Source of the DNA: JAPHTQ01 sp050288165
Lineage (GTDB): Bacteria; Pseudomonadota; Gammaproteobacteria; Thiohalomonadales; Thiohalomonadaceae
Reading direction: 5' to 3'
DNA: 64,000 nucleotides
Assembly (NCBI GenBank): GCA_050288165.1
Contig: JBNKDG010000004.1
Location: 248,001-312,000 of the forward strand
The notes beneath the pieces are model-generated. The model saw only the letters and a program-made list of their open reading frames with translations, was not told the origin of the DNA and searched no databases. Position 1 is the first letter of the stretch; each line of letters opens with the position of its first letter. Both the position numbers and the translations under genes were made by a program. Shown here in pieces: positions 41,341 to 49,055 of this stretch.

Positions 41341-42818
41341 CTTCACAGATTATCGTGGTGGAAAACCCTTCCGACTGGAAGATGGACGGTGTTAATGCCG
41401 AAGTCGTGCATGTGGACGATTACCTCACCGGACGCGACTTCTTCAAGCAGCGCAATATCCAGGTGATTAATCTCTGCCGCAGTTACCGCTATTTGAGCGT
41501 CGGCTATTATTGTTCCCTGCTGGCGGAAGCGCGGGGTCATCGGGCATTGCCTTCGGTGAAGACCATGCTCGACCTGAGCAGTAAGTCGATGTATTCGCTG
41601 GATGCGGAAAACCTGGATCAGCAGATACAAAAGGCCTTCAAGAAACATTCGCATCAGGAAGAGAGCGATACCTTTGAACTGAATGTCTATTTCGGTGGTT
41701 GTGAGTTCGACACGCTGGGCGCGTTGGCAAGACAGATCTTCGAGGTCTTTCCCTGTCCACTGTTACGGGTGAGTTTCAAGCGTCTTGGTAAGTGGCGCAT
41801 CGTGGCAATCAAGTCGCTCTCGTTACAGCGTCTCGATGCGGAGCAGCGCGCCAGTTTTATTCACTCCTTTGAGCACTATCGCAAGAAACGCTGGCGTGCG
41901 CCGAAAGGAAAAATGACCGCACGTTACGACATTGCGATTCTGCATGATCCCAATGATCCGCAGCCGCCTTCCAATACGCGCTCGCTGAACAGTTTTATCA
42001 AGGCGGGGCGAGCTTTGGGTGTGGAGGTGGAGCTAATTGAAAAACGCGATTATGTGCGTCTGGCAGAATACGACGCACTGTTTATTCGCGATACCACCCG
42101 CATTGCTCACTACACCTATCGTTTCGCCAAGAAGGCGGAGAGTGAGGATATGGTGGTGATCGATGACCCGCGTTCGATCCTGCTCTGTACCAACAAGGTC
42201 TATCTTGCCGAGTTGCTGCGTGCCAACAAGGTGCCGACACCGAAGACGGTGATCGTCGGCAAGGCGGATCTTGGCGCCGCGCAAAGGCAGATTGGTTTTC
42301 CTATGGTGCTCAAGGTGCCTGACGGATCTTTTTCCCGTGGCGTGGTCAAGGCACAGAATGAAACTGAAATGAAGGAGATGGCGGCGCGTCTGTTTGAAGA
42401 GTCGGAGCTGATCCTGGCGCAGGAGTTTCTCTACACCGAATTCGACTGGCGTGTCGGCATTCTCAATCGTGAACCGCTCTACGTCAGCCAGTACTTTATG
42501 TCGAAGAAACACTGGCAGATCGTCAAGTACGACGACAAGGGCGGTATTACCGAAGGGGCGTTCCGTACCATGGATGTGGCACAGGCACCTAAGGAGGTGG
42601 TGGAGACGGCGCTGCGTGCGGCGAATCTGATCGGTGACGGTCTATACGGCGTCGATCTAAAGCAGAATGCTGACGGTGTGTATGTGATTGAGGTAAACGA
42701 TAACCCGAACCTGGATGCGGGTGTCGAGGATGTTTTTCTCAAGGATGAATTATACGCACGAATTATGGCGGAATTTGTCCGTCGACTGGATGCCAAGCGC
42801 AACCGCACTACTGGATGA
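41337..42818 (+). CDS. RimK-type ATP-grasp ligase with N-terminal RLAN-like domain
   Basis: 493 residues. The N-terminal 190 residues (IIVVENPSDWK, VINLCRSYRYLSVGYYCSLL, ALPSVKTMLDL) match the RimK-like N-terminal domain found in this subfamily. The C-terminal half is an ATP-grasp of the RimK/glutamate-ligase type: STNTRSLNSFIKA-like start, LLCTNKVYLAELLRANKVP, FPMVLKVPDGSFSRGVVKA, FDWRVGILNREPLYVSQYF and VIEVNDNPNLDAG with Mg ligands. The expected reaction is ATP-dependent amide bond formation, perhaps adding amino acids to a peptide or protein. The GTG at 41337 has an AAGGAGAG site inside the upstream gene and is coupled to it. Confidence 0.88.
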   Translation: MTSQIIVVENPSDWKMDGVNAEVVHVDDYLTGRDFFKQRNIQVINLCRSYRYLSVGYYCSLLAEARGHRALPSVKTMLDLSSKSMYSLDAENLDQQIQKAFKKHSHQEESDTFELNVYFGGCEFDTLGALARQIFEVFPCPLLRVSFKRLGKWRIVAIKSLSLQRLDAEQRASFIHSFEHYRKKRWRAPKGKMTARYDIAILHDPNDPQPPSNTRSLNSFIKAGRALGVEVELIEKRDYVRLAEYDALFIRDTTRIAHYTYRFAKKAESEDMVVIDDPRSILLCTNKVYLAELLRANKVPTPKTVIVGKADLGAAQRQIGFPMVLKVPDGSFSRGVVKAQNETEMKEMAARLFEESELILAQEFLYTEFDWRVGILNREPLYVSQYFMSKKHWQIVKYDDKGGITEGAFRTMDVAQAPKEVVETALRAANLIGDGLYGVDLKQNADGVYVIEVNDNPNLDAGVEDVFLKDELYARIMAEFVRRLDAKRNRTTG

Positions 42819-42866
42819 TTTCCATTTATTTATAGGGTTTTAAACCCCTCCTAATCATATGTGAAC

Positions 42867-42896
42867 TTGACAGAAATAGTCTGATTTTCTTACTGT
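42867..42896 (+). promoter_or_regulatory. Probable sigma70 promoter for the CZB gene
   Basis: A perfect -35 TTGACA at 42867-42872 and a weaker -10 TACTGT at 42891-42896, 18 bases apart, precede the ATG at 42935. Confidence 0.5.
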
Positions 42897-42934
42897 TGCG
42901 TCCGGAAATAATAACAATACCTGGGAGGGTAATA

Positions 42935-43390
42935 ATGAGCGTTTTAAACTGGCTCAGAAAAGTTACCAGAGGTGGCGCCACGGCGGACTTGCTGGAAGAG
43001 CCCATGCAGTTTGCCGCAGATGAGGCACGCTTTCATGGTCTGGATATGAAAGGGGTGATGGATGCGCATATGGCCTGGTGCAAACGTCTGGAAGATGTAT
43101 TGAGCGGGAAAAGTCAGGAGCATCTGGAACCGGCCACGGTAGCATCCGATTGCCATTGCACATTAGGTAAGTGGCTTCACGGTCCGGCAAAGATCAAAAT
43201 GGGCAACACGCCCGATTATGATGAACTGATGCAGGTACATGCGGACTTTCACATTAATGCCGCAGAGGTGCTCAAAGAATTTCTCCATGGGCAGACCTAC
43301 AATGCTGAATTGAATCTGCGCAAGCTGCGTACCCAGTCAGGAATGATACAGTTGGCACTGGTTAGATTGTTTGCGAAGAATAAAGGTTGA
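42935..43390 (+). CDS. CZB-domain (chemoreceptor zinc-binding) protein
   Basis: 151 residues, no membrane segment. After a short leader, a helical CZB domain is visible with HMAWCKRLEDVLSG (the His-x3-Cys of the zinc site), DCHCTLGKWLHG, and YDELMQVHADFHINAA supplying the remaining histidines. CZB domains sense zinc or zinc-bound oxidants and usually regulate chemoreceptors or diguanylate cyclases; here the domain stands alone. A GGGAGGGT site precedes the ATG at 42935; a longer frame from 42896 is less likely. A terminator follows directly. Confidence 0.85.
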   Translation: MSVLNWLRKVTRGGATADLLEEPMQFAADEARFHGLDMKGVMDAHMAWCKRLEDVLSGKSQEHLEPATVASDCHCTLGKWLHGPAKIKMGNTPDYDELMQVHADFHINAAEVLKEFLHGQTYNAELNLRKLRTQSGMIQLALVRLFAKNKG

Positions 43391-43399
43391 ATGAAAGTG

Positions 43400-43427
43400 G
43401 AAAGGCCGGAGTGCCCCGGCCTTTTCT
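43400..43427 (+). terminator. Rho-independent terminator after the CZB gene
   Basis: Arms AAAGGCCGG and CCGGCCTTT around a short loop, followed by TTTCT. It directly abuts the MITE-like element. Confidence 0.85.
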
Positions 43428-43570
43428 AGAAGTGGTCTCAAAAAAATCTTCGTACCCTGATCCTGCGTTACAAAGCCTGCTCCGGTGCTCATTTACTACC
43501 GGTAAACTGTGCTCCTCGCAGACTTTGCGCCTTGCCTCCGGGCACGAATCTTAATTTTGAGGCCACTTCT
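43428..43570. mobile_element. MITE-like palindromic element, 143 bp
   Basis: The ends match as imperfect inverted repeats of about 30 bases: AGAAGTGGTCTCAAAA at the left and TTTTGAGGCCACTTCT at the right. The interior contains nested dyads (TTTACTACCGGTAAA and its flanks) and no open frame of note. A 15-base match to the left end (14 identical) lies at 55804-55818. No transposase is present in the window, so any movement would need help in trans. Confidence 0.6.
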
Positions 43571-43576
43571 CGTTGT

Positions 43577-44974
43577 TTAAAAGCTGTACTTGAGATCGAC
43601 AAACAGCCGGTCATTATCGTAGATAGCGTTGAAAGGTAGCTTGTCGCCTTTCTGGTAAGTAACGACACCGCCTGTAAGGGTCAGCGCATCGGCCAGATCA
43701 TAGGCGGCCGAGTAGCGACTGAATCCACCATCCGCCAGATCGCTGCCGAAGGCGGAGAGCAGCGCCAGCAGATGCAGACGGGCGTGCATGAAATCACTTT
43801 GGTAACGCAGTGCGGTCTGCCAGTTATCTTCAACTTGCCCGGCAGTAGCCAGCGTATCGCTGAAGTTGTCTATGTGGCGGTTGGCGATCTCCAGGCTGAT
43901 CGTGGTTGTGCCAAAGCCGGAGTATTCCACCCCCAGCAGGGTATCGAGGCGCTGCCAGGTCTTGCCGCCTGCTGTGTTGTACTTCAAGCCGTCGAAACGC
44001 GCCATCTCCAATTTTAGTAACCAGCTCTCCACCGCCACGTTGGCAGCCAGGCCCACCATGGTCAGACGGCTGTGATGCAGTTGTGGTGTCATGCCGCTGA
44101 CGACGAGATGCGGGTTGTCATCGAACACCTGCGCCCAGTAGAGCGACAGATCCCAACCACTGAAGATACCGTTGGCGGCGAAGGCATATTCGGTATTGCC
44201 GTCACCGTCGGCGGGAATTATCTCGCGCGGCATCGCGCTTGGGTAGGGATAGAAGTCGGAACCGAGGGCAGGATTTTTGTTGAGACGGATCTCGGGGATC
44301 GCCATGGCGGAAAGTCCCCAGTCGCCGAGATAGTAATCGAACCTGGCCATGGTTAACGGCAGGCGCAGGTCTTCGATATCCACCATACCCGGTTCGCGGT
44401 TATCCATCGGGTTGATGATGTCGGTAATACGAATGTTGTCCGATTTTCCCCAGACGACGATCTGACGGCCCAGTTTCATATCGAGACTGTTTGCGAGCTT
44501 TCCCTGTACCCACGCTTCTCCTAACTCGGCCTCGCTCTCGTAATCGTTGAGCACTTCGTCGGTATAGTCATCGCGACCGTTGAGTTGATAGGCTGCATCG
44601 TAAAAACCGTAGCCAGCGACGTGGGTGCGCCACTTTGCAGGCAGGTCGTAATCGAATTCCAGATTGAGTTTGGCGCGTAGACGGGAGAGACCGCGGTAAT
44701 CGGTTGCACCGCTCGTGGGTGCCTGATGTGCGTAATTGTAGGCGGCGCCCAATGTGAGCGCGCCGCCCAGCGTCCACGGTTTTTTCTCGTCGACAGTGAT
44801 CGGTTTTGTAGCATCACTATTGTTATCGCTAAAGCCGTCCAGCACCGAATCAAGTGAGTTGTCGCTGGCCGGTGCGTCGAAACCTTCCAGGGCGCTGTCC
44901 AGCGAAGGCTCTGCTGCATAGAGCGGCAGCGCCATAACACCTAACAGCAGGGACAGAGTGACTCGCTGAAACAC
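43577..44974 (-). CDS. DUF1302-like outer membrane protein
   Basis: 465 residues. A signal peptide (TLSLLLGVMALPLYAAE) is followed by a short repeated acidic segment (SLDSALEGFD, SLDSVLDGFSD) and then a beta-barrel region resembling DUF1302 proteins (LGRQIVVWGKSDNIRITDI, NPMDNREPGMVDIEDLRLPL), ending VDLKYSF with terminal Phe. Members of this family often sit with an MMPL transporter and a LolA-like protein, as here, one base after the LolA-like stop. It is probably the outer membrane part of an envelope lipid export system. The cargo is unknown. Confidence 0.85.
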   Translation of the reverse strand: MFQRVTLSLLLGVMALPLYAAEPSLDSALEGFDAPASDNSLDSVLDGFSDNNSDATKPITVDEKKPWTLGGALTLGAAYNYAHQAPTSGATDYRGLSRLRAKLNLEFDYDLPAKWRTHVAGYGFYDAAYQLNGRDDYTDEVLNDYESEAELGEAWVQGKLANSLDMKLGRQIVVWGKSDNIRITDIINPMDNREPGMVDIEDLRLPLTMARFDYYLGDWGLSAMAIPEIRLNKNPALGSDFYPYPSAMPREIIPADGDGNTEYAFAANGIFSGWDLSLYWAQVFDDNPHLVVSGMTPQLHHSRLTMVGLAANVAVESWLLKLEMARFDGLKYNTAGGKTWQRLDTLLGVEYSGFGTTTISLEIANRHIDNFSDTLATAGQVEDNWQTALRYQSDFMHARLHLLALLSAFGSDLADGGFSRYSAAYDLADALTLTGGVVTYQKGDKLPFNAIYDNDRLFVDLKYSF

Positions 44975-44975
44975 G

Positions 44976-45773
44976 TTACAGCCCCTTCTCCAGACGGCGA
45001 ATGGAGAACATATCTTCAGTGAGGTTCTGGTTGTATTTAACGTTATCGAAATAGAGATTGGTTTTATGCAGTGTCACCTTGCCCTGCTTGGTGGTCATAC
45101 TCATGGCTAGGATCGTCCAGACACCATCGATCTTCTCCAGCTTCTCCACATCCAGATATTTGAGACGGTTGCCTTCATTGACCCAGTTCACCGCACGGAC
45201 CACAACAAAGTTATCCTGACGGACGAATAGCACCGACTTTTCATAGCCGGTTTCCTCAATCACTTCGCGGCTTCTTGGTTTGGATTCGATTAACCAGACT
45301 TTGTCTCCGCGCACTGTATCTTCCTTGACGATTTTAAAATCGTAGTCATCGAGGTTGCGTCGGGTCATGTCCGAGTAGTTGAAATCGGAACCCATGAAGC
45401 TGCCGCTCTTGTCACTGGAGGCGATGCGTTTCGACTTGCGTAGTGCGGGGAGATAAAGCCACTGGTCATCGTCCTTGTCATAATCGTCGTAGTCGTAGGT
45501 GAGAAAACCGGTGTCCTTTACGTCGGCGGGGGAGAGGAAAAACATAATCCGCTTCTTGTCTTCACCCTTGTCCTTGTCAAAACTGCGAATGCTACGAATC
45601 CGCTCGTCACCGTTTTTGTCGATCAATACCATCTTCATATCGGCGCTGCGGTTGTCGCCGTCATCGCGGTCATCCACCGCCTGCATGATCTCGCGGGCGC
45701 TCATCGCTGCCAGTGTCGGTTGTGCTGCCAGCAAAGCGAGGGCGATAGTCAGGGTGTATTTCAGTAATTTCAT
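44976..45773 (-). CDS. LolA-like outer membrane lipoprotein-sorting family protein
   Basis: 265 residues with signal peptide (YTLTIALALLAAQPTLAAM). The mature protein belongs to the outer membrane lipoprotein-sorting (PF17131-type) branch of the LolA/LolB fold: MSAREIMQAVDDRDDGD, KKRIMFFLSPADVKDTGFL, DDQWLYLPALRKSKRIASSD, SFMGSDFNYSDM, LDVEKLEKIDGVW. It is expected to carry a hydrophobic ligand across the periplasm between the MMPL pump and the DUF1302 protein. Encoded 13 bases after the MMPL gene. Confidence 0.92.
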   Translation of the reverse strand: MKLLKYTLTIALALLAAQPTLAAMSAREIMQAVDDRDDGDNRSADMKMVLIDKNGDERIRSIRSFDKDKGEDKKRIMFFLSPADVKDTGFLTYDYDDYDKDDDQWLYLPALRKSKRIASSDKSGSFMGSDFNYSDMTRRNLDDYDFKIVKEDTVRGDKVWLIESKPRSREVIEETGYEKSVLFVRQDNFVVVRAVNWVNEGNRLKYLDVEKLEKIDGVWTILAMSMTTKQGKVTLHKTNLYFDNVKYNQNLTEDMFSIRRLEKGL

Positions 45774-45786
45774 TAGATAGTCCCTC

Positions 45787-48237
45787 TTAGTAGTCAGCGT
45801 CGTCGGCGATCAGGTGACTGCGATGCAGCTCCTTCATCAGTGCCGGGGCGAGGAAGAAGTCGGCCAGCAGCGCCATGATGATGGTGAAACCGGTCAGCAG
45901 GCCAAAGTTACGCAGGTTGCTCATGTCGGCCCCCATGTAGAGGAAGAAGCCGGTGGCCAGCACCGCGGTGGTGACAAACATCGCACGCCCGGTGGTGTGC
46001 AGCGTCTTGCGCACCGCTTCTTTCACATCGCCGCTGTCGTGGTGATAGCGGCGGTAGTTGTGCATGAAGTGAATGGTGTCATCCACCGCCAGACCAATGG
46101 CGATAGAGCCGATCAGCATGGTGAAGAGATCCAGCGGCAGATCCAGCCAGCCCATCAGGCCGAGGGTGAGGATAATCGGGGTCAGGTTGGGGATCATGCT
46201 GACCAGGCCGATGCGAATGTTACCGATGAGCAGGATCATCATAATGGTGATGACCACACCGGCAATCAGATAGCTCTCGGCCATGGAGATAATGGTGGCC
46301 GACATGGTGCGACTCAGCAGGGCGTTGATGCCGGTAGTAGTGATCTCGACGCCGTCACCCATGACGCGTTTGAAGCGGTTACTGATATCGTCGAGGAAAT
46401 CCTTGTAGAGGACGGCATCGGCCCAGGGCATTTTTATGGTGAAGCGTGATTTGCTGAACTGGGAGTCAACAAAATCCTCCAGGTCATCGGAACCGGAGTT
46501 TTCGAACAGCAGGAACTCCTGGGCAATCAGTTGGCGATTATCGGGGATGGTGTAGAAGGCATCGCGGTTTTCGTTCAGCGCCTTGTTGATCTCCTTGAGA
46601 ATATCGGCCAGCGAGAGGGTTTTACCGACATAAATCGCACCATGATCCAGGGCGCTGATTTCATCGCTCAGTGCAGCCAGCCCCTGCATCCGTTCCGGTT
46701 TGTAGAAACCGTTTTTCTCGCCGGTATCGACCACCACTTCTACCGAGCTGGCGCCGCGCATGTTTTCGTTGACGAACTCGGTGGCGATACGTGAGGCGTT
46801 ATCTTCCGGCAGCCACTTGAAGGGGAAGTGGGAGAAGCGCACCTGGGTGGCGCCAGCAATGCCGATCACCAGCAACACCGCGCTGATGAGTAGCACCAGG
46901 CGTGAACGATCGGTGGCAAAGTCGGCAATCCACAGCAGCAGTCCATCCATACGCTGGTGGCGTTGCGCGGAACTGTCACTGGTCTTTGCCCTGAGCGGCA
47001 GGATCGCCATCAATGCCGGTGTCAGCACCAGGGTGTAGACCAGAGCAATCAGTACACCAAGTGCGGCAACGATACCGAGATCGCTAATCGGCGCGACGTC
47101 TGCGCCGGCAAAAGAGGCAAGGCCTGCTGCGGTGGTCAGTGAGGTCATCACAATCGCCAGGCCGGAGTGGCCGAGGGCATAGCTGATCGCTGCTTCCTTG
47201 TGGCTGCCGCTTTCACTGGTCTCCTTACCTTCGTGCAGTAGTTGTAGCCGCTGGAAAAAAACCGCCAGCAGGTGCACCGATGCGCCGACGCCGACCGCCA
47301 GCAGGAAGGAAGGCAGGATCTGCGTCGGCAGTTTGATCGGGATACCGGACATACCCATCATGCCCAGTGTCGATAGCAGTGAAAGGATGACGGTAAGCAT
47401 CGGCAGAACGACACCGGAGAGACGGCGGAACAGCAGGAACAGGATCAGGGCGATGGCCAGCAGTGCCATGCCCATGAACTTACGGATGTTCTGCTGCATC
47501 GACTTCTTCAGGTAGTCGGTGACGACTGGCGTGCCCGCCACATAGAGTTTGAAATCGTCGGCCTGGTATTTCTTTGCTATCTCACTGACCTTTGCCACCA
47601 CTTCTGAGTTTTGTGCATCGCTCAGCGGTTTGCGTTCGGCTGCGGGTGCTGCTTCGGTATCAAAACCGGCCAGCGCATCGTCCAGTCCCTGTTCGGCGAC
47701 AAAGGCATCGGTTTTGAGCACCACCGTTGTAATTGTGCCGTCTTCGGAAAGCAGCATGTTGCGATAGGTCGGATTGGCCATCGCGCGCTGTTTGATCGCC
47801 GCCAGCTCTTTTTCATTCTGTGGCCACTTTTCCAGCAGATCCTCGACCAGCAGTTCGCCCTTGGCGCCACGAGTATTGCGCGCATTGATCAGCGAGGTGA
47901 TGTCGTCCAGATAGGGGGTGTTGTCCTTCAGTTCACGATGGAGCTGCTGCAGCTTTTTCAGGAACTGCAGATCAAAAACGTCTTTGCCCTGAATGGTCAG
48001 CAACACCAGTTCATCGCGGCCAAACTGTTCACGGAATTTGTTGTAGGCGAGCAGCGCCGGGTCTTCGTCGTGCAGGAAGCCTTCGGTCGAGGTGTCCATG
48101 ACCAGTTTGGGAAGCTGGCTGGCTAGCCCGCCGACCAGAAGCAGGATCAGCAACAATGTTTTCCAGCGGTGGTGGAAGACCAGGCTGCCGAAGGCGGCAA
48201 AACCGTTTTCGATACGTTGTCTGAACTGGGTACCCAT
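45787..48237 (-). CDS. MMPL/RND-family transporter
   Basis: 816 residues with the RND layout: one helix near residue 30, a periplasmic loop, a first helix bundle at about 240-420 (MGMALLAIALILFLLFRRLS, SVHLLAVFFQRLQ), a second loop, and a second bundle at about 640-800 (IGSIAIGLAVDDTIHFMHNY, ATGFFLYMGADMSNLRNFG). Conserved Asp residues in both bundles suggest proton coupling. MMPL/HpnN-type pumps export lipids such as hopanoids. No hopanoid or carotenoid synthesis gene is in the window, so the cargo is open. It is the second gene of a TetR-led operon. Confidence 0.93.
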   Translation of the reverse strand: MGTQFRQRIENGFAAFGSLVFHHRWKTLLLILLLVGGLASQLPKLVMDTSTEGFLHDEDPALLAYNKFREQFGRDELVLLTIQGKDVFDLQFLKKLQQLHRELKDNTPYLDDITSLINARNTRGAKGELLVEDLLEKWPQNEKELAAIKQRAMANPTYRNMLLSEDGTITTVVLKTDAFVAEQGLDDALAGFDTEAAPAAERKPLSDAQNSEVVAKVSEIAKKYQADDFKLYVAGTPVVTDYLKKSMQQNIRKFMGMALLAIALILFLLFRRLSGVVLPMLTVILSLLSTLGMMGMSGIPIKLPTQILPSFLLAVGVGASVHLLAVFFQRLQLLHEGKETSESGSHKEAAISYALGHSGLAIVMTSLTTAAGLASFAGADVAPISDLGIVAALGVLIALVYTLVLTPALMAILPLRAKTSDSSAQRHQRMDGLLLWIADFATDRSRLVLLISAVLLVIGIAGATQVRFSHFPFKWLPEDNASRIATEFVNENMRGASSVEVVVDTGEKNGFYKPERMQGLAALSDEISALDHGAIYVGKTLSLADILKEINKALNENRDAFYTIPDNRQLIAQEFLLFENSGSDDLEDFVDSQFSKSRFTIKMPWADAVLYKDFLDDISNRFKRVMGDGVEITTTGINALLSRTMSATIISMAESYLIAGVVITIMMILLIGNIRIGLVSMIPNLTPIILTLGLMGWLDLPLDLFTMLIGSIAIGLAVDDTIHFMHNYRRYHHDSGDVKEAVRKTLHTTGRAMFVTTAVLATGFFLYMGADMSNLRNFGLLTGFTIIMALLADFFLAPALMKELHRSHLIADDADY

Positions 48238-48260
48238 ACCTATATCCTTGTGTGGTGGTG

Positions 48261-48896
48261 TCAGGTGTTGCGGATGGCGGCCAGGACGAGATCGGCAATC
48301 TCGTTCCCCGCCTCGGTGATGCTGATGAAATGTTCCGGTATGAACAACTCCGGACGTCCCTCGATACTGCGTCGGCGTATCGGCTCGTTGACCGCATAGA
48401 GGTTCAGGCTGCCGACGATCATCATGTGCAGCATGAAGACGTTGACCCTGCGGAAGCGTCCGCTCTCAACGCCACTACGCAGTGCCGTGGTAAGGGCATT
48501 GAAGATACGACCCATCTGTGCCAGCGCCGCATCCGGCAGATTGCGCCCACCGGAGACGATCTCACGTAGCAGAAGCGGCGAGAGGGCCTTTGTCTCTTCA
48601 ATGGAAGTGGCGAATACGGTGATAAAGCGGCGGATTTGCTCTTCACATTCGTCGGTGTCCGCCACCGTTTGCTCGATTCGGTCAGCGATACGGCGGAACA
48701 TCCGTCCCAAAACGGCATGGTAGAGCGCCTCCTTGTCTCCAATCTGGTAGTAGAGCGTTGCCTTGTTGACCCCGGCGGCCTGCGCCAACTCGTCCACCCG
48801 GGCGCCAGCGTATCCTTTTGCGGCGAATACCTCTGTGATTGCGTCGAGGATCGTATCAGCGGTACTTCCCGAGGTGAATTGCTCTGGCTGAGTCAT
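48261..48896 (-). CDS. TetR/AcrR-family transcriptional regulator
   Basis: 211 residues from the ATG at 48896. The N-terminal HTH domain reads ILDAITEVFAAKGYAGARVD, ELAQAAGVNKATLYYQIGDK, the TetR signature; the C-terminal ligand domain is helical (RRIADRIEQTVADTDE, NALTTALRSGVESGRFR). It leads the operon encoding MMPL, LolA-like and DUF1302 proteins and probably represses it and itself. The frame continues upstream to 48944 through a palindromic region that looks like its operator, which supports the later start. Confidence 0.92.
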   Translation of the reverse strand: MTQPEQFTSGSTADTILDAITEVFAAKGYAGARVDELAQAAGVNKATLYYQIGDKEALYHAVLGRMFRRIADRIEQTVADTDECEEQIRRFITVFATSIEETKALSPLLLREIVSGGRNLPDAALAQMGRIFNALTTALRSGVESGRFRRVNVFMLHMMIVGSLNLYAVNEPIRRRSIEGRPELFIPEHFISITEAGNEIADLVLAAIRNT

Positions 48897-48902
48897 GAAT
48901 CT

Positions 48903-48927
48903 AACCGTTTGGTTTAACTGAATGGTT
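48903..48927. promoter_or_regulatory. Candidate TetR operator
   Basis: AACC at 48903-48906 and GGTT at 48911-48914 form a dyad; AAC at 48916 and GGTT at 48924-48927 add a second, weaker one, immediately upstream of the TetR start. Confidence 0.4.
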
Positions 48928-48979
48928 GAATTCTGTGCGTGCAACCTGTCTATGTCAAGCAGCTAGCGGTTGTTCCTGC

Positions 48980-49001
48980 CGTCATAAATCGTTCACATGA
49001 T
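48980..49001 (+). promoter_or_regulatory. Pho box upstream of the PstS-like/OmpA fusion
   Basis: CGTCATAAATC at 48980-48990 followed by GTTCACATGAT at 48991-49001, two 11-base units resembling the PhoB repeat. The first unit is identical to that before the OlsF-like gene. It ends 54 bases before the ATG. Confidence 0.7.
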
Positions 49002-49055
49002 TTTCCTACACTACGCTCGCCAATAAGCCAAAAGTAGTAAAGGATAATCCGAGCC

